From NCBI GenBank assembly GCA_963837355.1, contig CAWIMY010000007.1, positions 1,240,001-1,304,000 on the forward strand: a stretch of 64,000 bases of DNA. Direction: 5' to 3'. Positions 43,694 to 53,805 of this stretch are shown piece by piece. Within the stretch, counting starts at the first letter, position 1. The number at the start of each line of letters is the position of its first letter. Under the pieces are notes generated by a model. The model saw only the letters and a list, made by a program, of their open reading frames with translations. It did not search any database and had not been told where the DNA came from. The position numbers and the translations under genes are program-made. The DNA comes from Aureispira sp963837355 (lineage in GTDB: Bacteria > Bacteroidota > Bacteroidia > Chitinophagales > Saprospiraceae).

Positions 43694-46213
43694 ATGATGC
43701 GTTTCACTGGCCTCTTGCTTTGTCTTTGTCTTGCTTTTGCAACACAGGCACAGCTCGCCGTACAAAAAGGATTGACGGCACAACAATTAGGTAACAACTT
43801 GGCCGGCGCCAACATTACCATTCTCAACCCCACTATTACTGGTAACAACAACCAATACGGCCTTTTCTCTTATACGGGAAACGATTTGGGCTTGTCTTCG
43901 GGCGTGATCCTATCCACAGGAGATGTAGACAGTGCCGCAGGGCCTAACTTTAGCGAGGGCACCACGACAAGCTACGGCCGTCCTGGCGATCCAGATTTGA
44001 CGGCGCTAGCAGGTTTTCCAACAGAAGACGCGGTGGTGTTAGAATTTGAATTTGAAGTACAAGGAGATGAATTAGAATTCAACTTTGTGTTCCTATCCGA
44101 AGAGTATAACGACTTTGTGAACTCGGGTTTTAACGATGTCTTTGCGTTCTACATCAGTGGGCCAGGGATTGTCGGACAGGAAAACTTGGCGGTCGTACCT
44201 GGTACAACTACTCCTGTTACTATTAATAGTATCAACGCCAATTCCTTTTTTCAATTCTTTGTGAACAACGACAGTACGGTTGCTAATCAAGTGAATACTA
44301 GCTTTGATGGCTTTACAACACTTATGAAAGCACGGCGAACCAACTTGACACCTTGTGGGGTTTATCGCTTGTCCTTGCGCTTGGCCGATGGCTCGGATGA
44401 CCAATTTGATTCAGGCGTTTTATTGCAAGAAAATTCCTTAGTTTCTAATAGCATTGCGGTCAATTCGGCCACGATTAGCGCTGATACGACAGCTCTAGAA
44501 GGCTGTATTCCCGCTAGTTTTACGTTTAACTTGGGCGCTACAGCGACCGCTGATTTAAACATTCCCATTCGCTTGGGAGGAACGGCGTTGAACGGGGTCG
44601 ATTATGTGTTTATTGATTCACTTATTACTATTCCTAGAGGCCAAACGGCTTCTACGTTATTAATCAATGCGTTGGCAGACGGCATTACCGAAGGCCGCGA
44701 AACCATTGAATTATACTATAGTCCTTCGCCTTGTGCCCCAGAGGACACCGTTTTATTGTACATTGATGATGCTACTCCGCTGACCTTTGACGCGATTGGC
44801 AGCAATTTGAACTGTAACGGCAATGCTTCGGGATCTATTGCCATTAATATTTCAGGTGGAACCGCGCCGTACACGGTGACGTATATTGATACGGTTACAG
44901 GCGTGCAACAAAGCGTTGCGGCCACCAATTTGCCTTTGACGGGCTTATCCGCAGGCGCGTACTTGGTGCGTGTCGCCGATCAATACGGCTGCTCTGCCGA
45001 TGCCGTTGTTGTCGGTGGTAGTTTTAATGCAGGCCAAACCTTTTTACCCGATGGTACAGGTGTTTCTTACACGTCTGCCATCAATATCAATGGCTTTAAT
45101 ACAGGACAGACGTTGTTGTCTGTCAATCAAATCAACTCGGTTTGTGCGACAATGGAACACTCTTACGCCAGTGATTTAACGATAGAGTTGGTAGCGCCCA
45201 ACGGCCAAACCATACAACTTAAAAATGTAGGAGCGACAGGCACGGGGGTAAATACCTGTGACTTGGGAGAGCCGATTGCTTCGGGCCCTGTTGATAATGC
45301 CGCAGGAGCGAATTTGAACCCTGGGGTTGGCTACCAATATTGTTGGACCAATACCCCTACTTATGCTACCATGAGCGCGATGATTTCTCCTGTTGCGCCA
45401 GGCCCGCCACCCATTCATACGTTTACGACCTTGGCGGGAAATACTTATACCGATTACTATTTGCCAGCAGGCTCCTATACCCCTCGCCAAGCCTTCTTAG
45501 GCTTATTGGGAACTCCTTTGAATGGGAACTGGACTTTGCGGGTAACCGATAATTTTGCGCAAGACAACGGCTATATTTTTGATTGGTCGTTGAGTTTGCA
45601 AACTGATTTGCCCGACTCGATTGTGGTCTTGACCGAGCCCGCTGCCCCTGCAATTACGCACAGCAGTACCGCGCCTTCTTGTGGCTTAGCTGACGGCAGC
45701 ATTGATTTAAATGTAGTCGGTAGTCACCCTCCGTTTACTTATATCTGGAGCAATGGAGCGACAACGGAAGATTTAACAGGAGTAGCGGCAGGCACCTATA
45801 GTGTTATCATAACGGATACCTTGGGCTGTTTGTACGATTATTCTATCAACCTGTCCAACACAGGTGCAGTAGCCGTAACGGCAGTGGTAAGCAATGAAAC
45901 TTGTGCCAGCGCCGACGATGGTGCCATTGATTTGAACGTCGGTGCAGGTGTCTTTACCTTCGCGTGGTCTACAGGTGCAACAACCGAAGACCTCACGGCG
46001 CTATCGGATGGGATCTATACCGTGACCATCACGGACGGTACTTGTGTGGCGGTAGAACAATATACCGTGTTGGCTGCTCCTGCACTCATTAATACTGCTA
46101 CGGTACTTAACGAAACTTGTGGCGACCAAGAAGGCGAAATTAGTTTGCAAGTGCGTGGGGCACAAGGGCCACCACTTTTCAGTGGAGTACGGGCGACACC
46201 ACCGCCAATCTAA
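43694..46213 (+). CDS. Giant SprB-repeat adhesin, N-terminal part (frameshifted)
   Basis: First 839 aa of a gene that continues at 46231-52155. Signal peptide (MMRFTGLLLCLCLAFATQAQ); a choice-of-anchor-L-like domain (ITGNNNQYGLFSYTGND, FVFLSEEYNDFVNSGFNDVFAFYISGPG); a Calx-beta-like unit (NGVDYVFIDSLITIPRGQT); a proprotein-convertase P-domain-like unit (SYASDLTIELVAPNGQTIQL to LNGNWTLRVTDNFAQDNG); and four SprB repeats (PFTYIWSNGATTEDLTGV). The frame breaks at 46157-46170, where restoring one base continues the repeat as TTFQWSTGDTTANLTDL. The rejoined protein is 2820 aa and is probably a T9SS-exported surface adhesin. Confidence 0.85.
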   Translation: MMRFTGLLLCLCLAFATQAQLAVQKGLTAQQLGNNLAGANITILNPTITGNNNQYGLFSYTGNDLGLSSGVILSTGDVDSAAGPNFSEGTTTSYGRPGDPDLTALAGFPTEDAVVLEFEFEVQGDELEFNFVFLSEEYNDFVNSGFNDVFAFYISGPGIVGQENLAVVPGTTTPVTINSINANSFFQFFVNNDSTVANQVNTSFDGFTTLMKARRTNLTPCGVYRLSLRLADGSDDQFDSGVLLQENSLVSNSIAVNSATISADTTALEGCIPASFTFNLGATATADLNIPIRLGGTALNGVDYVFIDSLITIPRGQTASTLLINALADGITEGRETIELYYSPSPCAPEDTVLLYIDDATPLTFDAIGSNLNCNGNASGSIAINISGGTAPYTVTYIDTVTGVQQSVAATNLPLTGLSAGAYLVRVADQYGCSADAVVVGGSFNAGQTFLPDGTGVSYTSAININGFNTGQTLLSVNQINSVCATMEHSYASDLTIELVAPNGQTIQLKNVGATGTGVNTCDLGEPIASGPVDNAAGANLNPGVGYQYCWTNTPTYATMSAMISPVAPGPPPIHTFTTLAGNTYTDYYLPAGSYTPRQAFLGLLGTPLNGNWTLRVTDNFAQDNGYIFDWSLSLQTDLPDSIVVLTEPAAPAITHSSTAPSCGLADGSIDLNVVGSHPPFTYIWSNGATTEDLTGVAAGTYSVIITDTLGCLYDYSINLSNTGAVAVTAVVSNETCASADDGAIDLNVGAGVFTFAWSTGATTEDLTALSDGIYTVTITDGTCVAVEQYTVLAAPALINTATVLNETCGDQEGEISLQVRGAQGPPLFSGVRATPPPI

Positions 46214-46230
46214 CCGATTTACAGCAAGGC

Positions 46231-49200
46231 TTGTACATCGTTACGGTGAGCGATGCCAATGGTTGTAGCTTGGTGGATTCCTTCCGCTTAATCAACTTGG
46301 TGGGTAATTGCATCCCGAGTTGTGATTTGGATATTGTGAGCTTCTTAGCGAGCAATGAAACCTGTGGCGATGCGACAGGCGCGATTGATTTGAGTGTGTC
46401 TAGCAGCAGTGGCCCGATTACTTACGCTTGGAATACAGGCGCTACAACCCAAGATTTGACCAACATAGGAGCAGGTGCGTATACCATTACAGTCAGCGAT
46501 GCCATTAGTTGTCAAGATACGTTGACGGTTTTTATTACCAACCAAACCAATGGCGTTGCTATTAGTAACTTTAGTGTGACGGATGAATTGTGTAGCAATG
46601 GTTCGGGCGCGGTAAGCTTGACAGTAGCGGGCGGCGTATTGCCTTATACTTACGTCTGGAGCAATGGTGCAACTAGTGCCAGCCTATCTAATGTGGGAGC
46701 GGGGACGTACACGGTCATCGTAACGGATGGTGCAGGGTGTAGTGTACAAGGTACGGCTACTGTTAGTAACAATACAGGCAGTTTAGTACAAACCTACGGC
46801 AATGCAGTAGACGAGGTATGTGGCGATGGACAAGGTTCTATTGACATCACCGTAACCAGTAACCAAGCTCCCTTCACCTATTTGTGGAGCAATGGCGCAA
46901 CGACTCAAGATTTGATAGGCATTTCTGCAGGAACGTATACCGCAACCGTAACGGATGCCAGCAGTTGCCGTTTAGTCACTCCTGCTTATGTCGTGAACAA
47001 TGCTTCGGGTAATTTTGTGATTGATAACATTGATTTGGACGATGAAGTCTGTAGCAATGGCCGAGGCGACATTACCTTAACGGTATTGGGTGGACAAGCG
47101 CCTTACACGTATGCTTGGAATACAGGCGCGACTAGTGCGGTACTGAATAATTTAAGTGCAGGAACGTATAGCGCTACGATTACCGATAACAATGGTTGTG
47201 CTTTACCAACAGGTGCCTTAACCCTAAACAACAATAGCGGTAATTTATCCTTGAATAACGTACAGGTGTTTGATGAAATTTGTAACAGCCAAACAGGTGC
47301 TATTAACTTAGCCATTAGCGGAAACGCAGGGAATTTGACTTATAGTTGGGACAATAATGCTACGGTAGCCAACCTTAACAACCTCTCTGCTGGACAATAC
47401 AACGCTACCATAACGGATACCTTAGGCTGCACTGTTTATGCCAATGCGACGGTCAATAACCAATCAGGATCCTTGAGAATAGCTAACCTAGCGGTTGCTA
47501 ATGAAAATTGTGGACAAAGCGACGGCAGCATTACGACCACTATCGGCGGTGCAACGGCTCCTGTCACTTACTTGTGGAGCAATGGCGCAACAACGCCTAA
47601 TGTAACAGGCTTATTAGCAGGAAGCTATACCGTGACAGTAAGTGATGCGAGTGGCTGTGATGCCATCGCTACCCGTGTAGTGGGCAATACGACTACTGGC
47701 TTGACCATCGGCAACCCCGTCATTCAGGGCGAGACTTGTGGAGACGCCACAGGAAGCATTATTGTACCAATCAGTGGAGGCGGTATTCCTTATGCCTATA
47801 CTTGGAACAATGGCGCGACTACTGCTGATCTTAACAACCTCTCAGCGGGTACTTATAGCCTAACGATAACAGATGGGACAGGTTGCCGTTTGGTAGCAGG
47901 TCCGTACACGGTAACCAATAATGCAGGTACCTTAGCTGCAACGGCCAATACAACCGATGAGCAATGTGGCAATGCCGCAGGAGCTATTAGTTTAACCACA
48001 ACAGGTGGAACCGCGCCTTACACGTACGCTTGGAGCAACAGCGCGACTACGGCTGCCCTCACGAACCTAACGGCAGGCACCTACACGGCAACAATTAGCG
48101 ACGCAAGCGGCTGCGCCTTAGTGCTCACCACTACGGTTAACAATACCACAGGAACGTTGGCAATTGCCAACGCGTCGGTAACCGATGAAACCTGTAGCAA
48201 TGCTGCGGGAAGTATCGCTGTTACGGCAACAGGTGGTGCCCTGCCTTATACTTACGCTTGGAGCAATGGTGCCAGTACTGCTACCATCAACAATTTGGCA
48301 GCAATTACTTATACGTTGACCTTAACAGACAACAATGGTTGCCAAGTAATAGAGACCTATAGCGTAGGAAACAATGCGGGCAACTTACAACTTTCTACCA
48401 TCAATACCACCGATGAAAATTGTGGCGACGGCACAGGAAGTATTGACGTGACCTTAACAGGTGGGTCAACGCCTTATGCGTATACTTGGAGCAATGGCGC
48501 GACGACCGAAGATGTAGCCAACCTGAATGCAGGTGTTTATTTGGCAACGGTAACCGATGCCAATGCTTGTGTCTTGCGCTATGGCGCAACGGTTCAAAAC
48601 AACGCGGGCAACTTGTTGGTAACGGACAGCTTAATTGCGGGCACTTGTGGCAGCGGCAATGGCGCTATTTTCTTACAAGCGACAGGCGGCACAGGGCCGT
48701 ATACTTATGCTTGGAGCAATGGCGCGGCAACGGCTAGCATTACAGGCTTGGCTGCTGGCAATTATTCCGCAGTAGTGACGGATGCCGCAGGGTGTACGGC
48801 TTATTATGTCACTAATGTACCTGATCTAGGCGGCGATTTGCGTTTGCAAAGTAGCAACAGCTTGGATGATGTTTGTGGACAAGGGTTTGGACAGATCACT
48901 GCCAATATAGCAGGAGGAAGCCAGCCTTATACTTATAACTGGACGAATACAGCAACGACGAACTGCTGTACTTATACGCTACAATTATTAGATTTTAACA
49001 ACAATGGCTGGGGTGGAAATCCTGTGCCTTCGGTGGATGTGTATGTTGGTGGGGTCTTGTATGGTAATTTTACTATTCCCACAGGACAAGGCAATAGCAT
49101 TCGCGAATACAACATTCCTGTTTGTACAGGAGATCGCATTGAATTAGAATACATTGCCGCTGCGCAAAATGGGAACAATGCTTACTTCTTATTTGGCAGC

Positions 49201-52155
49201 ACAGGCGATACCTTATTTGCCGATGGTCCCAATCCGTTATCGGGTACAATTGCGTATTCGGGGATGGCAACTTGTGGCCTTTCAGGGCAAGGAACAGCTA
49301 CTTTAGCCAACTTAGTGGCGGGCACTTATGTGTTGACAGTTAGTGATACGAATAACTGTAGCCTTCAAGACAGTTTTGTGATTAACAATACCAGTGGTTT
49401 GCTTAACGCAACACTCAGTACCTTGACGGATGAAACTTGTGGACAGGGTAATGGGGCTATAGACGTGACCTTAACAGGGGGGAACAATGCTAGCATCACT
49501 TGGTCAACAGGAGCAACAACGGAAGATATCAGCAACTTAAATGCGGGCACTTATACGCTTGTATTAAACGATACGGTTAGTGGTTGTACGGTAATTGAAC
49601 GCTTTGTAGTGGCAAATGTAACCAATGGTTTAGCTGTGTCGGATACAACGATTACCAATGAGAACTGTGCTAATGGCGCAGGAGCCTTGGATTTGACCTT
49701 GACAGGCGGCGTCGCTCCCTACTCCTTTATTTGGAGCAATGGTAGAGGAACAGAAGATATTACAGGTCTTTCGGCCAATACTTATACCGTGACGATTGTA
49801 GATAATGCAGGCTGTCGCTTGGTAGAAAATTATACGGTTCAAAACAATGCCAACGGCTTATTGGCAAACACTACTGCCACCAATGCTTTGTGCAGCAACA
49901 GCAATGGTGCCTTGGATTTGATCGTGTTGGGGGGCACAACGCCTTATACTTTTGCTTGGAGCAATGGCGCGACAACCGAAGATTTGACCAACTTGGTAGC
50001 TGGAATTTACGACGTAACCATTACCGATGCGACGGGTTGTATTTTATTGCACCGCGATACTGTAGACAGCGACAACAGCGCGGCTAACTACAATGCTACA
50101 GTAGTCGATGCGTTTTGTGGTCCGACGGGTGTTATTTCGTTATCCGCAACAGGGGCAAGTTTACCCTTAACCTACAATTGGAGTACAGGAGATACGACTG
50201 CCAATGTCACTGGTCTAGGTGGCGGCAATTATTCGGTAACCATTACGGAGAACAATGGCTGTGTCAGCGTGCAGAGCTATATCGTTCAAGGAACAGGTAT
50301 ATTTGCCGTAGGGGATACTATTATTGTAGATGAATTCTGTGGCGACGGCAACGGCTCTATTGCCTTGCTCAATGTCGGTGGGCCTTTTGGCAATACGACT
50401 TACCAGTGGTCAACAGGAGGAACAAACAACAGCATTAATAACTTGAATGCAGGCACGTATACGGTGACAATTACTAGAGGCAACTTCAATGCTTGTTCTA
50501 TCGTTGAAACGTATGTTGTCAATAATCAAGCTGGCTTTGTCAATATTGATACGCTGACGTTTACGGACGAAACCTGTTCTCAGAGCAATGGTACCATTGA
50601 TGCTACCACATCGCCCGCAGGCTTAACGTTCTTGTGGTCGAATGGCGCGACGACAGAAGATTTGACCAATTTGGCCGCAGGTACCTATGTACTGACGGCA
50701 ACGGATGCTAGCGGTTGTATAGCCGTAGATTCTGTCACCTTACTCAATGGTACTTTTGGATTTGGTATTGCCAATGTGCAAGTAAACGACGAGCAATGCA
50801 GCAATGGCAATGGGAATATTGACTTAACCATAGCAGGGGGCAGCGCACCGTATACCTTTGCTTGGTCGGATGCCTCGGTGACCGAAGACTTGAGCAACCT
50901 TAGTGCGGGTATTTATGGCGTGACGATTACCGACAACACGGGTTGTGTTGTTATACAAAGTTATACCATTCTCAATAATGCGCTCAACAACAGTGCTGTA
51001 ACCGTGAACCAAGGTTGTATAGGCGCGACGGGAAGCATTGATTTGACAGTAACAGGCGGTACGGGGCCTTATGCTTATAGTTGGAACACAGGCGCTGTTA
51101 GCCAAGATTTGACGGGCTTATCCGCAGGCAATTACGCGGTCACGATTACCGATGCGGTCGGTTGTGTCGCTACTAACAGCTTTACGATAGGTACGTCGAT
51201 TAGTGCCCTAACCAACAACGTGATTGTAACACCCGAAGCTTGTGGCTTGGGTAATGGAGCTATTGACAATACCCCCAGCAACGGCAATGCGCCGTACACG
51301 TTCCTATGGAATACAGGAGCGACAAGCGAGGATTTGAGCAACTTAGTAGCGGGCAATTACCGCGTTACGATTACGGATGCTTTTGGCTGTAGCCGAATGG
51401 ATTCCTTTGTAGTGGGGAATAATGCAGGGAATTTAAGTTACAATTTAAACACTGTGAATGCGACCTGTGGCTTAGCCAACGGAAGTATTGGTGTACAACT
51501 GTTAGGCGGGGTGCCTCCGTTTAGCTTCTTGTGGAGTACAGGATCAACCGCGCAAGGCATTAGTGGCTTGACCGTAGGTAATTACAGCGTGACCGTAACC
51601 GATGGGGCGGGTTGTAATTCTTCGGTGACGGCTACTATTAGTGCTACTTTGGGAACCAATATCAGTTTTGTTCGCGCTGATACGACTTGGGCTTCTTGTG
51701 CTACGTGTAGCGATGGGAGTATTGATTTAGTATTAAACGGTGGGCCTTATTTCTTTCAATGGAATACGGGCGCGACAACCGAAGATTTGATTAACGTCTT
51801 ACCTGGAACGTATTCGGTGACGATTTTTAATAACAGTGGTTGTTCGTTGGATACCAGCTTTACCATCGACTTCGGAACGAGTATGAGCAAGTTACCTGCT
51901 TTGGGCTGGCAACTATACCCCAATCCAACACAGGGAACGGTCATCTTAGATTTTGACCAAGCACTCAACGAAAGCTTGACCATAGAGATTTTAGATGTCT
52001 TGGGACAAGTTGTACAGGAACAAGTATACCCAGTCGGTACTATTCAGAATCAGCAACTGCTGGATTTGAGTGGTTGGCCTTCTGCTGTCTACTTTATCCG
52101 AGTAAGTACGGCCACGCGTTGGAGTACCCAGCGGATTATTTTACAAAAAGAATAA
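46231..52155 (+). CDS. Giant SprB-repeat adhesin, C-terminal part with T9SS type A signal
   Basis: 1974 aa that continue the gene started at 43694; the start here is artificial and coding signal runs back to ~46165. It consists of about 23 SprB repeats of 75-80 residues (PYTYAWSNGATT..L..L.AGTYTVTVTD..GC), each opening with a DE.CG.G.G.I pattern. One repeat is split by a different domain (48955-49300). The last ~85 residues are a T9SS type A sorting domain (WQLYPNPTQGTVILDF, ILDVLGQVV, VYFIRVS). SprB is the mobile gliding adhesin of Flavobacterium johnsoniae; this protein is probably a cell-surface filament or adhesin. Confidence 0.88.
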   Translation: MYIVTVSDANGCSLVDSFRLINLVGNCIPSCDLDIVSFLASNETCGDATGAIDLSVSSSSGPITYAWNTGATTQDLTNIGAGAYTITVSDAISCQDTLTVFITNQTNGVAISNFSVTDELCSNGSGAVSLTVAGGVLPYTYVWSNGATSASLSNVGAGTYTVIVTDGAGCSVQGTATVSNNTGSLVQTYGNAVDEVCGDGQGSIDITVTSNQAPFTYLWSNGATTQDLIGISAGTYTATVTDASSCRLVTPAYVVNNASGNFVIDNIDLDDEVCSNGRGDITLTVLGGQAPYTYAWNTGATSAVLNNLSAGTYSATITDNNGCALPTGALTLNNNSGNLSLNNVQVFDEICNSQTGAINLAISGNAGNLTYSWDNNATVANLNNLSAGQYNATITDTLGCTVYANATVNNQSGSLRIANLAVANENCGQSDGSITTTIGGATAPVTYLWSNGATTPNVTGLLAGSYTVTVSDASGCDAIATRVVGNTTTGLTIGNPVIQGETCGDATGSIIVPISGGGIPYAYTWNNGATTADLNNLSAGTYSLTITDGTGCRLVAGPYTVTNNAGTLAATANTTDEQCGNAAGAISLTTTGGTAPYTYAWSNSATTAALTNLTAGTYTATISDASGCALVLTTTVNNTTGTLAIANASVTDETCSNAAGSIAVTATGGALPYTYAWSNGASTATINNLAAITYTLTLTDNNGCQVIETYSVGNNAGNLQLSTINTTDENCGDGTGSIDVTLTGGSTPYAYTWSNGATTEDVANLNAGVYLATVTDANACVLRYGATVQNNAGNLLVTDSLIAGTCGSGNGAIFLQATGGTGPYTYAWSNGAATASITGLAAGNYSAVVTDAAGCTAYYVTNVPDLGGDLRLQSSNSLDDVCGQGFGQITANIAGGSQPYTYNWTNTATTNCCTYTLQLLDFNNNGWGGNPVPSVDVYVGGVLYGNFTIPTGQGNSIREYNIPVCTGDRIELEYIAAAQNGNNAYFLFGSTGDTLFADGPNPLSGTIAYSGMATCGLSGQGTATLANLVAGTYVLTVSDTNNCSLQDSFVINNTSGLLNATLSTLTDETCGQGNGAIDVTLTGGNNASITWSTGATTEDISNLNAGTYTLVLNDTVSGCTVIERFVVANVTNGLAVSDTTITNENCANGAGALDLTLTGGVAPYSFIWSNGRGTEDITGLSANTYTVTIVDNAGCRLVENYTVQNNANGLLANTTATNALCSNSNGALDLIVLGGTTPYTFAWSNGATTEDLTNLVAGIYDVTITDATGCILLHRDTVDSDNSAANYNATVVDAFCGPTGVISLSATGASLPLTYNWSTGDTTANVTGLGGGNYSVTITENNGCVSVQSYIVQGTGIFAVGDTIIVDEFCGDGNGSIALLNVGGPFGNTTYQWSTGGTNNSINNLNAGTYTVTITRGNFNACSIVETYVVNNQAGFVNIDTLTFTDETCSQSNGTIDATTSPAGLTFLWSNGATTEDLTNLAAGTYVLTATDASGCIAVDSVTLLNGTFGFGIANVQVNDEQCSNGNGNIDLTIAGGSAPYTFAWSDASVTEDLSNLSAGIYGVTITDNTGCVVIQSYTILNNALNNSAVTVNQGCIGATGSIDLTVTGGTGPYAYSWNTGAVSQDLTGLSAGNYAVTITDAVGCVATNSFTIGTSISALTNNVIVTPEACGLGNGAIDNTPSNGNAPYTFLWNTGATSEDLSNLVAGNYRVTITDAFGCSRMDSFVVGNNAGNLSYNLNTVNATCGLANGSIGVQLLGGVPPFSFLWSTGSTAQGISGLTVGNYSVTVTDGAGCNSSVTATISATLGTNISFVRADTTWASCATCSDGSIDLVLNGGPYFFQWNTGATTEDLINVLPGTYSVTIFNNSGCSLDTSFTIDFGTSMSKLPALGWQLYPNPTQGTVILDFDQALNESLTIEILDVLGQVVQEQVYPVGTIQNQQLLDLSGWPSAVYFIRVSTATRWSTQRIILQKE
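48955..49300 (+). other. Foreign domain nested inside one SprB repeat
   Basis: Between a repeat's WTNTATT and the LANLVAGTYVLTVSD of the same repeat lies a ~110-aa segment (CCTYTLQLLDFNNNGWGGNP, YNIPVCTGDRIELEYIA, YFLFGSTGDTLFADGP). It looks like a beta-sandwich adhesion-type domain inserted without breaking the repeat frame. Confidence 0.65.
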
Positions 52156-52327
52156 AGAAAAATTGCTTACTCATGGGGCTGTATTACGAAAGGTGATACA
52201 GCCCCATGTTGTTATAACTATAAATAATAAAAATACACAGGAGAGAAACAACAAGTGCAGTCGCTTGTTACTCCTTAACAGTGGACAAGGTTTCACTTTT
52301 TATACTTCTAAAAAAAACAGTACGATT

Positions 52328-52789
52328 ATGATTCGATGTATTACTTTTATCCTATGGCTAGGGCTATGGATGGGATGGAGCAGCTTGCAAGCCCAGACCG
52401 TCATCACGCTAGACAGCATACAGGATGTTTCTTGTCCAACCAACAGCGACGGCGGCATTTTTATTACTGCTGTGGGCATTCCCCCCTTGAGCTACCAATG
52501 GTCAACGGGTGCCACTACGCAAGATTTAACGGGCGTGCTTTCAGGTGCGTACCGTGTTACCATTACGGATGGCAATAACGCCAATGTCGTTTCTACGCTT
52601 TATACGGTAGTAGCGCCTGCGGTACTCAATGTTAATACAGATACTATTATCAATATTCTGTGTGCAGGCGATAGCACGGGCGCGGTGGATGTTTCGGTAT
52701 TGGGTGGCACGGCTCCGTACACCTATTTATGGCAAGATGGCAGCACCAACGAAGACATTACTGGCTTAGGGGCAGGCCGGTGGGCTTAA
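52328..52789 (+). CDS. Second SprB-repeat protein, fragment 1 (signal peptide)
   Basis: Start of a second giant gene (rejoined 52328-57130, 1600 aa). The ATG at 52328 gives a signal peptide (MIRCITFILWLGLWMGWSSL, cleavage near LQAQ); the frame extends upstream to 52163, but without signal character. It contains two SprB repeats (PPLSYQWSTGATTQDLTGV, APYTYLWQDGSTNEDITGL). The frame is lost at 52775-52778 (GGCC); one restored base gives GAGRVGLTVTDANGC, the expected repeat end. Confidence 0.75.
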   Translation: MIRCITFILWLGLWMGWSSLQAQTVITLDSIQDVSCPTNSDGGIFITAVGIPPLSYQWSTGATTQDLTGVLSGAYRVTITDGNNANVVSTLYTVVAPAVLNVNTDTIINILCAGDSTGAVDVSVLGGTAPYTYLWQDGSTNEDITGLGAGRWA

Positions 52790-53805
52790 CCGTTACAGAT
52801 GCCAATGGCTGTATCTCGTCGCCCAAATCCATTGTTATTCTAGAACCTGCGCCCATCGTTTCGACCTTGGATAGCCTTCGGAGTATTGATTGTAATGGAG
52901 CCAACAATGGCAGCATTGACCTGACCAGCAGTGGTGGAACGGGACAATTGACTTTTGCATGGAGCAATGGCGCAACAACCGAAGATTTATCGGGGTTGAG
53001 TCCAGGGACGTATACGTTGGTCATTACCGATAGCAACAGCTGTCAATTGGTGATGGGGCCGTACACGATTGGCGAGCCGACTACACTAACTGTAGTGGTG
53101 GATAGTACCGCTCCTATTCTTTGTGCGAATAGCAACACAGGAGCAATTTATATTACGCCCTCTGGCGGTGTAGGCCCTTATACTTATCTTTGGACCTTGG
53201 GTTTTTCAGGACAGGATAACATCAATATTGGCGCAGGGGTGTACCAAGTGATTGTAACGGATAGCAACGGCTGTACGGCGATCACCACGCAAACTTTAGT
53301 AGCTCCCCCTAGTCTTAGTTTAGATACAATTATTATTCGAGGCATCAGTTGTAATGGGGCACAAGATGGGTTTATTCGTACCGTATTTTCGGGCGGTACA
53401 ATGCCTTATACTTATGCTTGGAACAGTGGGGATACGACTGCCACTATTGATAGCTTGCTTTCAGGCAACTATATACTTACGTTGACGGATGCTAATGGTT
53501 GCACTTTTGTTTACAATAGTGCCTTCATCAGTGAGCCTTTAGCCGTACTCGTTACGTTAGATTCTTTGTTAGCGGTGAGTTGTAATGGGCTGGGTGATGG
53601 TTCAATTTACACCACGGTAACAGGTGGTAGTGCTCCTTATACTTATTTATGGAGTAACGGGGATAGTTTAGGCGACATTACGCGCCTCAATGGCGGCATT
53701 TACGAGGTAACAGTTACGGATGTCAATGGCTGTTCGACGATAGGAGGAGCCTTTTACAGTTCGGGAGCCAGCCGTGTTAACAGTAGTACTAGACAGTTTA
53801 AATAG
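52729..53805 (+). CDS. Second SprB-repeat protein, fragment 2
   Basis: Continuation of the gene begun at 52328; real coding starts near 52779, and the apparent start is an artefact. About four SprB repeats (LTFAWSNGATTEDLSGL, YTYAWNSGDTTATIDSLL). It breaks near 53751, where CCTTTTACA should read CCTTTACA to continue as TVREPAVLTVVLDSL into the next fragment. Confidence 0.65.
   Translation: MARWQHQRRHYWLRGRPVGLTVTDANGCISSPKSIVILEPAPIVSTLDSLRSIDCNGANNGSIDLTSSGGTGQLTFAWSNGATTEDLSGLSPGTYTLVITDSNSCQLVMGPYTIGEPTTLTVVVDSTAPILCANSNTGAIYITPSGGVGPYTYLWTLGFSGQDNINIGAGVYQVIVTDSNGCTAITTQTLVAPPSLSLDTIIIRGISCNGAQDGFIRTVFSGGTMPYTYAWNSGDTTATIDSLLSGNYILTLTDANGCTFVYNSAFISEPLAVLVTLDSLLAVSCNGLGDGSIYTTVTGGSAPYTYLWSNGDSLGDITRLNGGIYEVTVTDVNGCSTIGGAFYSSGASRVNSSTRQFK

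Noticed and set aside
46231..52155. The SprB repeat DNA as a possible CRISPR or satellite array
   Set aside because: Repeat units are ~230 bp, diverged and coding in one frame with constant protein motifs; there are no short identical direct repeats with unique spacers.
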